Below the pieces are notes generated by a model. It was not told where the DNA came from and ran no database searches. It saw only the letters and a list, made by a program, of their open reading frames with translations. A stretch of 64,000 nucleotides of DNA from Prionace glauca (taxonomy: Eukaryota; Chordata; Chondrichthyes; Carcharhiniformes; Carcharhinidae): the NCBI GenBank assembly GCA_037974335.1, contig CM075760.1, positions 56,600,890-56,664,889 on the forward strand, given 5' to 3'. The first letter of the stretch is position 1. The number at the start of each line of letters is the position of its first letter. A program made the translations under genes and the position numbers. Positions 11,972-24,490 of this stretch are shown here, piece by piece.

Positions 11972-12925
11972 TCAATTATGAACTCGCTGGTGTCTCAACA
12001 GGGTAGATGACTGAGTGAATCCTTTCCCACAGTCAGAGCAGGTGAATGGTCTCTCCCCAGTGTGGACTCGTTGGTGTCTTCTCAGGTTGGACAAATCTCG
12101 GAACTGCTTCCCACAATCAGAGCAGGTGAATGGTCTCTCCCCAGTGTGAACTCGCTGGTGTTTTTGCAGAGTGGATGAATCTTTGAATTTCTTTGCGCAC
12201 ACTGTGCAGATGAACGGCTTCTCCTCAGTGTGAATTCGTTGGTGTGTCAGCAGATGGGTTGAATTTTTGAATCCCTTCCCACAGTCAGAACAGATGAATG
12301 ACCTCTCCTCGGTGTGAACCTGTTGGTGTCGCATCAGGTTGGATAACCATCTAAACCTTCTCGCGCAGAGAGAGCAGCTGAATTGTTTCTGCTCAGTGTG
12401 AACTCGCTGGTGTGTCTGCAGGTTGGATGACTGAGTGAATCCCTTTCCACACTGAGAGCAGGTAAACGGCCTCTCCCCAGTATGAGCTCGCTGGTGTGTC
12501 AGCAAATCGGATAACTGATTGAATCTCTTCCCACACTCAGAGCAGCTAAATGGCCTCTCCCCAGTGTGAATTCGCTGATGTGTCTGCAGGTTGGATAACT
12601 GAGTGAATCTTTTCCCACACTCAGAGCAAGCAAATGGCCTCTCCCCAGAGTGAACTCGCTGATGTATCTTCAGGGTGGATGAATGTTTGAAACCTTTCCC
12701 ACATGCTGTGCAGGTGAATGGCCTTTCCTTCATGTGAATTCGCTGGTGTGTCAGCAGGTGGGATAAATTTGTGAATCCCTTCCCACAATCAGAGCAGGTA
12801 AACGGCCGTTCCCCGGTGTGAATACGTCGATGAGTTTCTAGTTTTGAGGGGGTTATGAATCTCTTTCCACAGTCCTCACATTTCCACGGTTTCTCTGTAG
12901 TGTAGGTGTCCTCGTGTCTCTCCAT
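11972..12925 (-). CDS. C2H2 zinc-finger protein, 11 fingers
   Basis: Probable nuclear DNA-binding protein of 317 aa made almost entirely of 11 C2H2 fingers joined by TGERPF-type linkers, starting with [10 protein letters not shown] and ending HQRVHN. The start chosen is the ATG at 12925. In the same frame just upstream a TGA interrupts what reads as another half finger (RERPYVCPVCGNLI), so the ancestral protein was probably longer at its N-terminus. The last exon begins after an acceptor at 13233 ('cttttacag'). A matching donor (GTAAGT) at 15170 and a CpG-rich stretch at 15.25-15.66 kb suggest a two-exon gene with a non-coding first exon. No KRAB or similar domain is seen. It resembles the 13-finger gene at 1-2.3 kb. 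Confidence 0.85.
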   Translation of the reverse strand: MERHEDTYTTEKPWKCEDCGKRFITPSKLETHRRIHTGERPFTCSDCGKGFTNLSHLLTHQRIHMKERPFTCTACGKGFKHSSTLKIHQRVHSGERPFACSECGKRFTQLSNLQTHQRIHTGERPFSCSECGKRFNQLSDLLTHQRAHTGERPFTCSQCGKGFTQSSNLQTHQRVHTEQKQFSCSLCARRFRWLSNLMRHQQVHTEERSFICSDCGKGFKNSTHLLTHQRIHTEEKPFICTVCAKKFKDSSTLQKHQRVHTGERPFTCSDCGKQFRDLSNLRRHQRVHTGERPFTCSDCGKGFTQSSTLLRHQRVHN

Positions 12926-13232
12926 GTTCAACAATCAAATTAAGTTTCCACACACAGGACACACATAGGGTCTTTCCCGGCTCCAAATGGGAATGTTTCT
13001 TCAAGCTGTGTAACTGGTTAAGGCAGGAACAATCAGTTCAAAGTGCGTGTGCTGATGCTTTTCTCGTCACACTGAGAATTAATAACTGATGAAGCTGATA
13101 GAGCAGACAATTATTTCTCCATCTAGATTCAAAGGCCACTGATCTTCACTTTGCAATGAATCAACTGAATCTTTCAGATCCTGATGCAACGTTTGGTTTG
13201 AGATTTCTGGCTTAAATCCTCATTTCTAACAT
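12926..13232 (-). other. 5' UTR part of the last exon of the 11-finger gene
   Basis: Lies between the splice acceptor at 13233 and the ATG at 12925. It contains the broken half-finger reading that ends in TGA. Otherwise it is non-coding. Confidence 0.5.
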
Positions 13233-13361
13233 CTGTAAAAGAAGTTGACAAAAGTAATCAGCGTTAGTACAGGATAGACATTCAGAACAGACAATTCTAG
13301 TTTCTCTGGAGCATTTTTTCCCCCTTTCATTCCCCAAAAGCTGTAAGTTTCCATCTCACAC

Positions 13362-14985
13362 ATTGAGAGGCAATTCCCTAGTGGTATTATCGCTAGACTA
13401 TTAATCCAAAATTCAGCTAATGTTTGGGGACCCAGGTTTGAATCCTGCCACGGCAAATGGTAGAATTTGAATTCAGTACAAACATGTGGAATTAAGAATC
13501 TATTGATGATTGTGAAACTATTGTAGATTGTCGGAAAACCCCATCACTAATGCTTTTTAGGGAAGAAAATCTGCCATCCTCACCTGGCATGGCCACCAAA
13601 GGCACAGTACAAAGAACAAAACAGCACGGGAAACAGGCCCTTTGGCCCAACGAGCCCGCGCCGCCGTCCCATGGTCAGTGACCTATTCATGACTCTAGTC
13701 TATGCCTAATGTGTGAGGATCAGGGAGGTCCAATATAGGGACAATTTGTTACCCAATCAATCAGCCTAAAAGCACATTTTTGGGATGTGGGAGGAAACCG
13801 GAGCACCCGGAGGAAACCCACGCAACCACGGGGAGAACGCGCAAACTCCCACGGACACAGGCCCAACTCCATGTGTTCGCACAGCAACAGAGATAGCCTC
13901 TGTGCTGCCATGATGCCCTCGAGATGGTAAGTGCCTGTGGATAAAAATTTCATTATTAAAGACTCTATATCCCTGAGGCTAAAACTGACCCCAAGCCTAC
14001 AATGCTTAGTAAGGCCTGCTATATCCCCCTATATGTAGACCGCTCATGTGGCTGTCCAAGTGACTCTTGAACAACCCTAGCGTGCCTGCTTCCACCACCT
14101 TACTCGGCAGTGCATTCCACATCCCCACTACCCTTTGTGTGAAAAACTGCCCTCTAACATTAGTCTTATATCTAGCCCCCCTCACCTTAAGCCCGTGACC
14201 CCTCGTTCTATCCATTTCTAATAGCGGAAAAAGCTTATCACCATCTACTCTATCTGTCCCCTTCATAATCTTATAAACCTCTATTAAATCCCCCCTCAGC
14301 CGACGTCTCTCAAGGGAAAACAGCCCAAGTGCGTTCAATCTTTCCTCGTAAGACAGCCCTTCCATACCAGGCAACATCCTGGTAAATCTCCTCTGCACTC
14401 TCTCCAGGATCTCTACATCCTTCCGGTAGTACGGCGACCAGAACTGGACGCAGTACTCCAGGTGAGGCCTAACCAACGTTCTATACAACTGCAACATCAG
14501 ACTCCTACTCTTATATTCTATACCCCTTCCTATGAAGGCTAACATGCCATACGCTTTCCTCATCACATTCTGCACCTGCACCAACACCTTCAGGGACTTG
14601 TGTACCTGCACCCCCAGGTCTCTCTGCGTATCTATACTCCGGATAGTTCTACCTTTTATCATATAACTCCCTTCCACATTATTCCGGCCAAAGTGCTTCA
14701 CCTCGCATTTCTCCAGATTAAATTCCATTTGCCATCTATCTGCCCAATCTACCAGCCTATCTAGGTAATGTGCTGATTCACCTTGGTTTACTGGGGCGTT
14801 TCAGAGGGCAATCGGTTCAAGGGCACTGAGGGCTGGGCAATAAATGCTGGCCAGCCAGCAATGATGTGGAGATGCCGGCGTTGGACTGGGGTAAATACAG
14901 TCAGACAATTCACAACACCAGGTTAAAAGTCCAACAGGTTCATTTGGTAGCAAAAGTCAGTGATGCCCATGTCTCATGAATGAAG
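13362..14985. repeat. Nested repeat cluster in the zinc-finger gene intron
   Basis: A tRNA-derived SINE (13362-13600, +) breaks off at 'cctggcatggcc' and its 3' part resumes at about 14785 and again at 14947 ('gtcagtgatgcccatg'). Within it lie a CR1-like LINE 3' part (13603-14768, -) and a second SINE (14867-14946, starting 'gatgtggagatgccggcg'). The LINE's minus-strand frame 14728-14006 gives FNLEKCEVKHFGR, LVRPHLEYCVQFWSPYYRKD and MWNALPSKVVEAG. A SINE-like block lies inside the LINE tail (13735-13930). Confidence 0.75.
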
Positions 14986-15170
14986 AAAAAATAACTCTCC
15001 TTCCATTCTCATTCTGCTGGATATAATACTGAGCCTCCACGGGCTGATTGACAGAGCTGGGCCAAACTTTCCAGAGTCTACAACCTCCCTAGATTCACTC
15101 CCTTTCCCTTTCGTTGCAGCAAGTCAACAATTCCCCCAGAATGAGAAGAAATAGAAAGTATTTTACTTAC

Positions 15171-15660
15171 AGATGTTGGCCTCTTTTAGGTATTTCTTGT
15201 TATCCAACTGACCAACAAAAGAGGACATTTCAGTCTGTCTGAAGTTCAATCTGCATTGTCACAAAGATCGCGCTCTGATTGGCTGGAGGGCCACAGTCCT
15301 TCCGGTCCTCCAACTCTTCCCATTGGTCAACAATTGAACGTGAAGGTCAGAGGGTGGGCTCTCCCCCGGAACATGCGCAGCTCCCCCTCTCCCTTGGACA
15401 TGCGCAGTCCAGGGCCGTGGGGGAGGGGGAGATCACCGAGCGGCTTCTCGCTCTGGCCGGAGCCGCCAGCCGCTTGTCTGGAAACCTTGGCTCGAGGAGA
15501 GGCAGGGGGAGGGGAACAATGGGTGGGGGCGGGGCTCCCGGGTCCGCGCAGGCCCCGGCCTGCGCACAGGGACCCGCAGCCGTCACCGCGGAGCAGTGAT
15601 TCCTATTGGTTGTTTCAGTGATGGCTCCGTTGTGACGTCACAAAGCGGAAGTTGGCCAGT
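15171..15660 (-). promoter_or_regulatory. CpG-rich promoter and first exon of the 11-finger gene
   Basis: A GC- and CpG-rich island stands out from AT-rich surroundings. It holds CCAAT boxes in either orientation (attggctgg 15277, cattggtcaac 15320, ctattggttg 15602), a perfect CRE (tgacgtca at about 15632) and an ETS-like gcggaagt. A splice donor (GTAAGT, from 15170) ends a putative non-coding exon on the minus strand. The start site is not determined; the island could also drive a plus-strand transcript. Confidence 0.6.
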
Positions 15661-15666
15661 GACGAT

Positions 15667-15965
15667 GTAATTTAAACAATGTCCGAGGTCACCACTTGTT
15701 GCTCAGATCCCCTTTTCAGCCCAGTGCAACTTGGAGCACACTGTTAATTCACCGGCTGCTGGGTTACAGGTCCCTCACAGCTCTTACCACAAGTTCATGA
15801 TGAAATAATTTAAATAATGCCTGAAAACACTTTCCTTCTTGCTCTGACCCCTTTTTCAGTGCAGTGCTATTTGGAGTATACCATCAGTGCATTGACTCTT
15901 GGGTTGCAAATCCTTACAGTTCTTATCACAAATTGATGATGAAATAATTTAAACAATGCCTGAAA
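15667..15965. repeat. Degenerate tandem duplication, about 140-bp unit
   Basis: Two full units and the start of a third share 'aatttaaa(c/t)aatg', 'ccttttcag', 'gggtt(a/g)ca' and 'cttaccacaa/cttatcacaa'. The units lie just outside the CpG island. No coding capacity. Confidence 0.65.
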
Positions 15966-16410
15966 ACACTTCTTCTTCATCAACTATCTACCACTGTTTC
16001 TTGATTGATTACAGCTTCGGGTATCTCAATCGCTGAACACCAGCCAGTCCTGGAATAAGTTTAATTCTAACTCATTCTAAGTAAATATTCTCACCCGGCC
16101 CTCTGTTGAGACTAAGCAGCTTTAATGGTTCATTGTAGCACAAACTGAGCAGTCATAGGAATGTGGTCAAGATAGTCCAGTCTCATCATGCCTCACATTC
16201 AATCTGCAGTCCTTCAGTTATGACAGTATATGTGCCTGTATGTAGCTGTCTTGGCTATTGTCAATCCCGACACTGCCAGTTTGAACGACTACAATGCGTG
16301 AGATGTAAATACACCCACCGAGTTGTTAGGGAGGCATTTCCAGCCACACATTCCAGATTTCCTCTGGACTGTAGGTGGATACCAGATTGATACATTTCAT
16401 TCAACCACAC
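15966..16410. other. No gene seen
   Basis: Non-coding sequence between the promoter-proximal repeats and the full LINE. Open frames here are short and show no family resemblance. Confidence 0.4.
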
Positions 16411-19400
16411 ATAAGAACATAAGAACATAAGAAATAGGAGCAGGAGTAGGCCATCTGGCCCTTCGAGCCTGCCCCGCCATTCAATAAGATCATGGCTGAT
16501 CTGTCGTGGCTCAGTTCCACCTTCCCGCCCTCTCCCCATAACCCTGAATCCCTTCTCTTATCAAAAACCCATCAACCCGTTTCTTAAAAATATTTAGCGA
16601 GGCAGCCTCCACCACTTCAACGGGCAGAGAATTCCAGAGATTCACCACCCTTTGAGTGAAGAAGTTCCTCCTCAACTCTGTTCTAAACCGCCCCCCCCTT
16701 TATCTTGAGGCTGTGCCCCCTAGTCCTACTGTCTTTTTTGAGCGGGAACAGTCTCTCCACCTCTATCCTATCCATCCCATTCATCATCTTATACGTCTCA
16801 ATGAGATCTCCCCTCATTCTTCTAAACTCTAACAAGTACAAGCCTAGTTTATTCAGCCTCTCCTCATAGCTCAATCCCCTCAACTCCGGTATCAGCCGAG
16901 TAAACCTCCTCTGCACTCCCTCCAGGGCCAAAACATCCTTGCGCAGGTGCGGCGCCCAAAACTGCACACAGTACTCCAGCTGCGGCCTCACCAATGCCCT
17001 ATACAGCTGCAGCAAGACCTCCCTACTTTTATATTCAATCCCCTTCGCTATGAAGGCCAGCATCCCATTCGCCTTCCTGACCACCTGCTGCACCTGCAAG
17101 CTGGGTTTTTGCGACTCATGCACAAGGACCCCGAGGTCCCTCTGCACCGTCGCCTGCTGCAGTTTTTCGCCCCGTAAGTAATAGTCCTTCCTACCATTCC
17201 TCCTACCAAAGTGGACCACCTCACACTTGCCAACATTAAATTCCATTTGCCATTTCCTGGCCCATTCGCCCAGCCTATCTAGATCCTTCTGCAGACTCTC
17301 CACACCCTCCGCACAATTTGCCTTTCCCCCAATCTTGGTGTCATCAGCAAATTTCGACACCCTGCACTCGGTTCCCTCCTCCAGATCATCTATATAAATG
17401 GTAAATAGCTGAGGCCCCAGCACCGACCCCTGGGGCACCCCAGTAGTCACCAACCGCCAATCCGAATAGCATCCATTGACCCCCACTCTCTGCCTCCTAT
17501 TTGACAACCAATCCTCTATCCACGCTAACACCCTACCCCCAACTCCATGTCCCCTGACCTTCTGCAATAACCTCTTGTGAGGTACCTTGTCAAACGCCTT
17601 CTGAAAAACCAGAAAGACCACATCCACCGGCTCTCCTCCATCCACTGCCCTAGACACATCCTCATAGAACTCCAGTAAATTTGTCAGACACGACTTCCCT
17701 TTAATGAAACCGTGTTGCGTCCGCCCCATCAAGCAATTCCCCTCAAGATGCCTCGCTATTTCCTCCTTAATGACGGTTTCTAACATTTTACCTACCACAG
17801 ACGTTAAACTAACCGGCCTATAATTCCCCGCCTTTTGCCTGCCACCCTTCTTAAACAACGGCGTAACATTAGCCGTTTTCCAATCTTCCGGCACTTCCCC
17901 GGAATCCAGCGACGTCTGGAAAATAACCACCAAGGCATCCACTATCACCTCCGCCATTTCTTTCAGAACCCTCGGATGCATTCCATCCGGTCCTGGGGAC
18001 TTGTCCACAATCAGCCCCTCCAGTCTGTCGAGCACCACCTCTCTAGTAACAGTAATGTCATTAAGACCCTCCATTCCTACCACCTTTCCATCGCTAACAC
18101 CCGGCAAATTATTCACGTCCTCCTCCGTGAAGACAGAAACAAAGAAGTTATTCAAGACCTTAGCCATATCCCTATCCCCTACCACTAGCTCCCCTTTCTC
18201 ATCCTCTAAAGGACCAACGTTTATCCTAGCCAGCCTCTTCCTTTTTATATATTTATAAAAACTCTTGCTATCCTTTTTTATATTAAGTGCTAGCCCAGCC
18301 TCATAGCTTCTCCTACCCTCCTTTATCAATTTCTTTGTCAATCTTTGTTGACATTTAAACCTTTCCCAATCCTCTTCTCGCCCACTGCTCTTAGCTACTC
18401 TAAACTCCTCCGCTTTTAATTTAACACTTTCCTTCACCTCCTTCGTTATCCACGGCTTATTACCTCTCCTCCTACTGTCCTTTTTAACCATCGGAATAAA
18501 TTTCTGCTGAGCACCAAGAAAGATCTCCTTAAAGATCCTCCACTGCTCCTCAGCAGACCTACCTTCCAACGCGTTCCCCCAGTCCACATTCGCCAATTCT
18601 TTTCTCATCCTACCATACTCCCCTCTATTCAAACAAAGGACGCGTGTCTGGGAACCCACTTTCTCCTCCTCCATCTGCACCAGAAACTCCACCATACAAT
18701 GATCACTCTCTCCAAGAGGATCCTTCACCGCAAGGTCCCTAATTCTACCCGCCTCATTACATAGCACCAGATCCAAGATAGCTCGCTCCCTCGTCGGCTC
18801 CAACACACACTGTTCAAGGAAATTATCCCGGCAGCATTCCAAGAACTCCTCCTCGAGCCCACCTCGTCCAACATGGGTCGACCAATCAATATGCAGATTG
18901 AAATCTCCCATAACTACTGCCGTCCCATTCCTGCACGCTGCACTTATTTGCGCGTTAACAGCCCGCCCCACCTCCAGATCATTATTCGGGGGCCTATAGA
19001 CGACACCCACTAGCGTCTTCCTCCCTTTTCTGTTCCTAATCTCCACCCACAACGATTCCACTTTCTGCTCCTTGGCTCCGATATCATCCCTTGCTACCAC
19101 CTTGATACTATCCTTAATCAGCAGAGCTACTCCACCCCCTCTTTCCTCCTGCCTATCCTTCCTGAACACTTGATAACCCTGTACATTCATCTCCCAGTCC
19201 CTGTCACCTTGCAGCCACGTCTCTGTAATGGCCACCAGATCGTATCCATTTGTGTCGATCTGCGCCATCAGCTCATCCACTTTATTCCGAATGCTTCGTG
19301 CATTCAGATAAAGCGCTTTCATCCCAGCCTTCACCTGGACCCTACTTGCCGTAACGCCACCAATTGGGACATCCTTTGCCTCTTCCCTTACCTGTACCCT

Positions 19401-21370
19401 ATCCTTAACTTTAGACCTCATAGCGTCACCTACCCTCGCACCCTCCCCCCCCCTAATTAGTTTAAAGCCTTGTCTACAGTCCTCTTTACTCGATTCGCCA
19501 GCACTCTGGTCCCAGCATGATTCAGACCAACCCCATCCTGCCCGAACAGGTCCCACCTACCCCAATACTGGTGCCAATGCCCCATAAATTCGAACCCATT
19601 CCCCCCACACCAATCCCTGAGCCACCCATTTACTTCCTTTATCCTATCAACCCTACACCCGTCTGCCCTCGGTTCAGGCAGTAGCCCAGAGATAACCACC
19701 TTGTCGGTTCTACTTTTTAATTCCATTCCCAGCTTCTCATACTCCCTTCCCAGATCCTCAGTCCGCATTTTGCCTACGTCGCCGGCACCCACATGTACTA
19801 CAACGACTGGGTTCTCACCCTCCCACTCCAGATTCCTCTGCAGCCCAGCTGCGACATCCTGTACCCGAGCACCAGGCAGACAACACACCCTTCTGTGCAC
19901 TTTGTCATTGTGACAAAGGACAGTGTCAATACCCTTCACCCCACTATCCCCAATCACTACTACGTTCCTTTTCCCCTTCTCTTTGCCTATGTCCTGCTGC
20001 ATCACTGTACCGTGTGCAGTTTGCTCACCAACCTCTCTTGCCTCGTCCTCTTCCAGACTGGAAGCAAGAACCTCAAACCTGTTATGCAGGTTAAGAGGCT
20101 GAGGCCTCCTCTCCTCACCCCCCTTCCTCCTCCCAGCAGCCCCCTTTTGTCCCTGACCCTTAGATTTAGCCAGTCTAGGGGCACCCTCTCTCCCCCTGAT
20201 GAGCCTCAGTGTCTGTAGCTCAGAGGCCAGCTCATCCACCTTGAGCTGGAGCTCCTCCAGCAACCTGCACTTACTGCAGACATGGTCACTGGGAAGGACC
20301 CTGGGGTCCACCAGTTCCCACATCATACAGAAACCACACATCACATGCCCCTCCATTATTCACTGTAATTTTTATGTGAAAAAAATTTTTCCTTGTTTCT
20401 TGCTGTAGTAGTAATGGGGGAAAAAAAAAAAATTTTTTTTTTTTTTTTCCTTGTTTTTTTTTCAAACGAACTCACCTGTCCTTTTTTCCCTCAAGCCCTT
20501 TTTGATATTAAGCCCTATTAGCTCACTCTGCTTCCCTCTCACTCCACTGCCCACTCAGACGCTGCCCGCTTTCTACACCAGGCCTCCTTTTAAACCTAGC
20601 GCTGATTAGAAGCAGGCTCGTCCACAACTCGTTCTAAACTAGCAGTAAAGACAATAAAATAAATGCTTTAAACAGTTCTACAAAGAACAAAGTGCTTTAA
20701 ACTTATTTTAAACAGGTTTTTAACAGGTAAATTCTTAGCTCTCTCTCTCTCTGCTCAGCAAACAGTGAAAGGCTTCACCGTGTGGCCCTGATAATTAATT
20801 TAAATTAAAGCAGCTTCGTCCACAACTCGTTCTAAACTAGCAGTAAAGACAATAAAATAAATGCTTTAAACAGTTCTACAAAGAACAAAGTGCTTTAAAC
20901 TTATTTTAAACAGGTTTTTAACAGGTAAATTCTTAGCTCTCTCTCTCTCTGCTCAGCAAACAGTGAAAGGCTTCACCGTGTGGCCCTGATAATTAATTTA
21001 AATTAAAGCAGCTTCGTCCACAACTCGTTCTAAACTAGCAGTAAAGACAATAAAATAAATGCTTTAAACAGTTCTACAAAGAACAAAGTGCTTTAAACTT
21101 ATTTTAAACAGGTTTTTAACAGGTAAATTCTTAGCTCTCTCTCTCTCTGCTCAGCAAACAGTGAAAGGCTTCACCGTGTGGCCCTGATAATTAATTTAAA
21201 TTAAAGCAGCTTCGTCCACAACTCGTTCTAAACTAGCAGTAAAGACAATAAAATAAATGCTTTAAACAGTTCTACAAAGAACAAAGTGCTTTAAACTTAT
21301 TTTAAACAGGTTTTTAACAGGTAAATTCTTAGCTCTCTCTCTCTCTGCTCAGCAAACAGTGAAAGGCTTC
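16411..21370 (-). mobile_element. LINE B copy 2, nearly full length (CR1 clade)
   Basis: Most complete retrotransposon of the window. ORF1 (20356-19457, 299 aa) starts with a Cys-rich segment (CGFCMMWEL, CSKCRLLEEL), then an acidic/basic linker and an SGNH-esterase-like domain with GDSGVKG and DGVGLNHAG, as known for CR1 ORF1 proteins. ORF2 (frame from 19556 to 16683) has an apurinic endonuclease (NARSIRNK, TETWLQGD, MGDFNLHIDWS) and reverse transcriptase with intact FADD box and QGSVLGP. The frame ends early at a C-run near 16690, where the copy at 61.8-63.6 kb reads through to RFRTELRRNFFTQ, so one base change in that run breaks the C-terminus. The 5' UTR carries tandem 198-bp units; the 3' tail is 'ttcttatg' repeats. 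Confidence 0.9.
20618..21370 (-). repeat. 198-bp tandem units at the LINE 5' end
   Basis: Near-identical units begin at about 20618, 20816, 21014 and 21212 ('tcgtccacaactcg'), the last truncated. Each has a (ct)n run, 'ttaacaggtaaattc' and AT-rich 'aatttaaattaa'. They precede ORF1 in transcriptional order, as promoter monomers do in some LINE families; that role is inferred. Confidence 0.85.
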
Positions 21371-21375
21371 GAGTT

Positions 21376-22820
21376 ATTCAAATCTCTTTATTGTACAGAA
21401 CAATATATTCACAATGTCTTTAACACAGAATTTGAACATTCCAGTTTTGATTTCAAGTATTAAGATATTCTGTTAGTTTTTTTTATTGTCGATGTCAGGC
21501 CTCTGTTGTTCTCCTTGGAGCAAAGGAGGTTGAGGGGAGATTTGATAGAGGTGGACAAAATTCTAACAGGTTCAGATAAGGTGGACAAAGAAAAGCTGTT
21601 CCTATTAGCTGATGGAAAAGGACGGGGTGGGGGTTGGGAGGCTGGGAACACAGATTTAAGGTTTTGGATCAGAGATACTGGGGAGGATCATATTTTCTTT
21701 TTCTACCTGGGCAAAGCCTGTCCTCATCTCATCCACTTCGATTACATCTCCCTTCAATCTCCTTCACTCGCTCGGAGAACATCCCAGCATCTCCACCTTG
21801 TGGCTAATTTCTGAACTTTTCTAAACGAAACTTATTCAAAGATATTTCTCCATGGCATTCAACTAGAATTGGTCAACTTTTGAAAAGCTCCGTTGGAATT
21901 AAAATATGTTGCGAAAGAGAAAATGCTGTTAAATCTTAACAGGACTGGCAGCATCCGCAAGGAGAGAAATATGCTGACTTTTCATGTCCAAAGCTTTCGT
22001 AAAGAGTTATCTGGATTCGAACCTTTTCTCTTTTGGTTTCAGATTCCAGCATCCATAGTAATTTCCTTTCATTAAATACGTTGCGAACTTCTTAGTACTA
22101 AACATATTTAAATCAAATTCTTCCCTAGATGCTAATAAGATTTGGGCAACGTTTTGGAAACCAGTTTCTGCATTTTGAAAAGTAACGTTTTCGTGCATTC
22201 GTCTAGACGTTTCCAACTTTAAAAAAAGTTTAAACTTATTAAAATGTTATTTTTCAAAACAATTTAGCAAAATTTCGTCATTTAAAAAACTCGTTTAAAT
22301 TTATTTAATGCAGATCATTCAGTAGAATTTAATTTTTCCTAACATAAACTTCTTCTGGGTAAGCTGACTGAATTTGTCAGCATTTATCTGAATAGTTTAA
22401 AGTTTTTGAAGAAATTTTGCATTGAAACTAACATGGAACATCCAAAACGCTACATCCACCCAGCCAGGGGCCGATCTTGGAATCTTCTAATCCGTAGTTA
22501 TCCTTGCGCCATGGTCCCACATACTAATTTCTGAAATATTGTTACATATTGGTGCGACGTTTCAAAATCAGGCAGAAACTTTGACAAAAATTTGTCTTTA
22601 CTTGTGAGGAAAAGTTCCACCAATAAGATATTCTTCTCTCATTTACAATTATCTCTGGTTACCTTTGAATTAAGTTTCTGAGTTAATCTACCATATTGGA
22701 ATTAAACACTACCCAACCACTAACCACTCCCATCATTGAATCAACTATCGAGTAGTACTTGAATATAATATTTTTCAAGCATATGACAGTGGCTCTGACA
22801 TATGTCGCACGATGCATTCA
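21376..22820. other. AT-rich stretch with small LINE remnants
   Basis: A short CR1-like remnant (about 21495-21665, +; 'ggttgaggggagatttgat') and a SINE-like piece ('ggactggcagcatccgc', about 21940) lie in otherwise AT-rich sequence. I see no gene. Confidence 0.45.
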
Positions 22821-22825
22821 GAAAC

Positions 22826-23070
22826 AAAAGTGCTGAAAATTCTCTGCACACTGAGCAGGAAAAGAGATGCTCCTGTTGTGACCTAGAACACAATTTATCA
22901 GTTCGTGCACTGGCGGCAAGAGCAGGCCAGAGGCTGGGAATCCTGCGGTGTATAACGCACCTCCTGTCTCCCCAAAACCTGTCCAGCATTTACAAGGCAA
23001 CAGTCAGGAATATGATGGAATCTTCCCAAACGCCTGATTGGTGCAGGAACTCACCAAATACACCTTAAAC
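22826..23070 (+). mobile_element. Non-LTR retrotransposon RT C-terminal fragment
   Basis: A plus-strand frame carries a piece like RAGQRLGILRCI, then LSPQNLSSIYKATVRNMME, typical of the region after the RT core in a LINE family other than the CR1 copies here. It is a small isolated fragment. Confidence 0.5.
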
Positions 23071-23214
23071 AGCATCTTCCAAACACAAGAATGCTACCAC
23101 CTGGAGTTTCCCCTCCAAGCAAATCGCCATCCTGACTCGGAAATATATCGCTGTTCCTTCACGATCTCTGAGGCAAGGTCGTGGAACAAAAAACCATCCA
23201 ACAACATTATGGAT

Positions 23215-23335
23215 GCCAAAAGAGAAGATGCTGGAAAATCTCAGCAGGTCCGGAAGCGTTTGTAGGGAGAGAAAAAAGCTGACATTTCGAGTTCCTTTGA
23301 TCCTTTGTCAAAGCTAAAAGGCATAGAAAGTGGGA
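23215..23335 (+). repeat. SINE-like remnant
   Basis: The stretch 'gaaaatctcagcaggtccgg' to 'cctttgtcaaagct' matches a common elasmobranch repeat also seen, more degraded, at 28.07-28.18 kb. Confidence 0.5.
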
Positions 23336-23443
23336 GATACTTATATTACAGGGTGAGGGAATGAAAGATGGGTAATAGCCGCAGTAACTAGGGGAAAAGG
23401 CTGCTAATGGCAGTCCATGGAGAGAATAAAATGTATGAATGCC

Positions 23444-24044
23444 TGTCGAGGAAATTCCTAGCTCAGAATAACTCAGGCAGAGACGTTCAGAGTCAGGCGT
23501 CAGGAGAGTTTATTGTCGTGATATCACGGAGAGTACACCTCAGTCAACACCGAGAGAATTCTGATTGTTTGAACAAACCCGCGCTATTTTTATACAGTGA
23601 AATAAACAACTCTGCAAGCAGGTTACAATACTCCCTATTATCCTTCCTATCTCTATTACCCCTTTAATCAATGTCCCATGAATTAAAACTATGGTCCTAG
23701 GACTTATCTATAGTGTCCTTGGTCTAAATCATCCTACAGTCCCTGTCCCTTGTGATTTACCGTAACTAGATAAGGGAGAAGAATGGTGGTTTATTTTTCT
23801 ATCCTCCTAAAGGCAGATGGCCCGTTATCTGGCCTTTAGACTTTGAGTGTCTGCTAGGCCCTGTTTTTCTAACCCTGCCTGCTTCAGCTAGTTTCTTGAT
23901 TTTCGGTATAATGGTGAGTATATAGTGAAACATTAACCCTTTAGCTACTGCTGCAGCTTTAGCCCCTACTATAGCAGGTCTGTTTAAAACAGACTTACTT
24001 TTCTATGCAACCTAATTACTTATATGAATCTAATTTCTTCTACA
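23444..24044 (-). mobile_element. Possible solo LTR of an endogenous retrovirus (fossil)
   Basis: A 601-bp block bounded by TG...CA on the minus strand contains a TATA-like box and, further down, a poly(A) signal in the order expected for U3-R-U5. No internal retroviral genes adjoin it, so it would be a solo LTR. Family and age cannot be told, and no target duplication is clear. Confidence 0.4.
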
Positions 24045-24179
24045 CATGAAAAACGGCAAAGAAGTACTGAACATTATGTTTTAGTTCCAAGAAGTTCCAT
24101 TGCACAAACTGGTCCTTCGGTGAGAGAGCTGATTTTTTTCCTTTAAATCATTCGTGTGACATGGCGTCGCATGGCGTCA

Positions 24180-24490
24180 TTTATTGTGTATCCCTGATCA
24201 CCCTTCAAATCAATGGCTGCCTAGGCCATTTTTAAGGGCAGTTGAGAGTCAATCACATTACTGTCTATCACATTTTTCTAAAAATCGGAAATGGTTTCAC
24301 AGTCACCAGCAGATACCTAACTGCAAATTTTTAAATGTTTAAGTATATATGGTAGACTAATCCACCTTGGGGACCCGCTGTGCAATTCAGGTATGTTTAG
24401 ATCTGATATAATGTTTTTAAATTTGAAATTAAATTTCATCAATTGCCAAGGCGGGATTCGAACCAGGGTCCCTGGTCTCTGGCAGAATTA
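24180..24490 (-). repeat. SINE remnant
   Basis: Antisense copy of the tRNA-derived SINE. It includes 'gggcagttgagagtcaa' and near its end an inverted B-box-like 'gggattcgaacc'. Confidence 0.55.

Noticed and set aside
15256-15621. Three overlapping open frames in the CpG-rich stretch
   Set aside because: GC-rich promoter sequence is open by composition in several frames; none has a recognisable domain.
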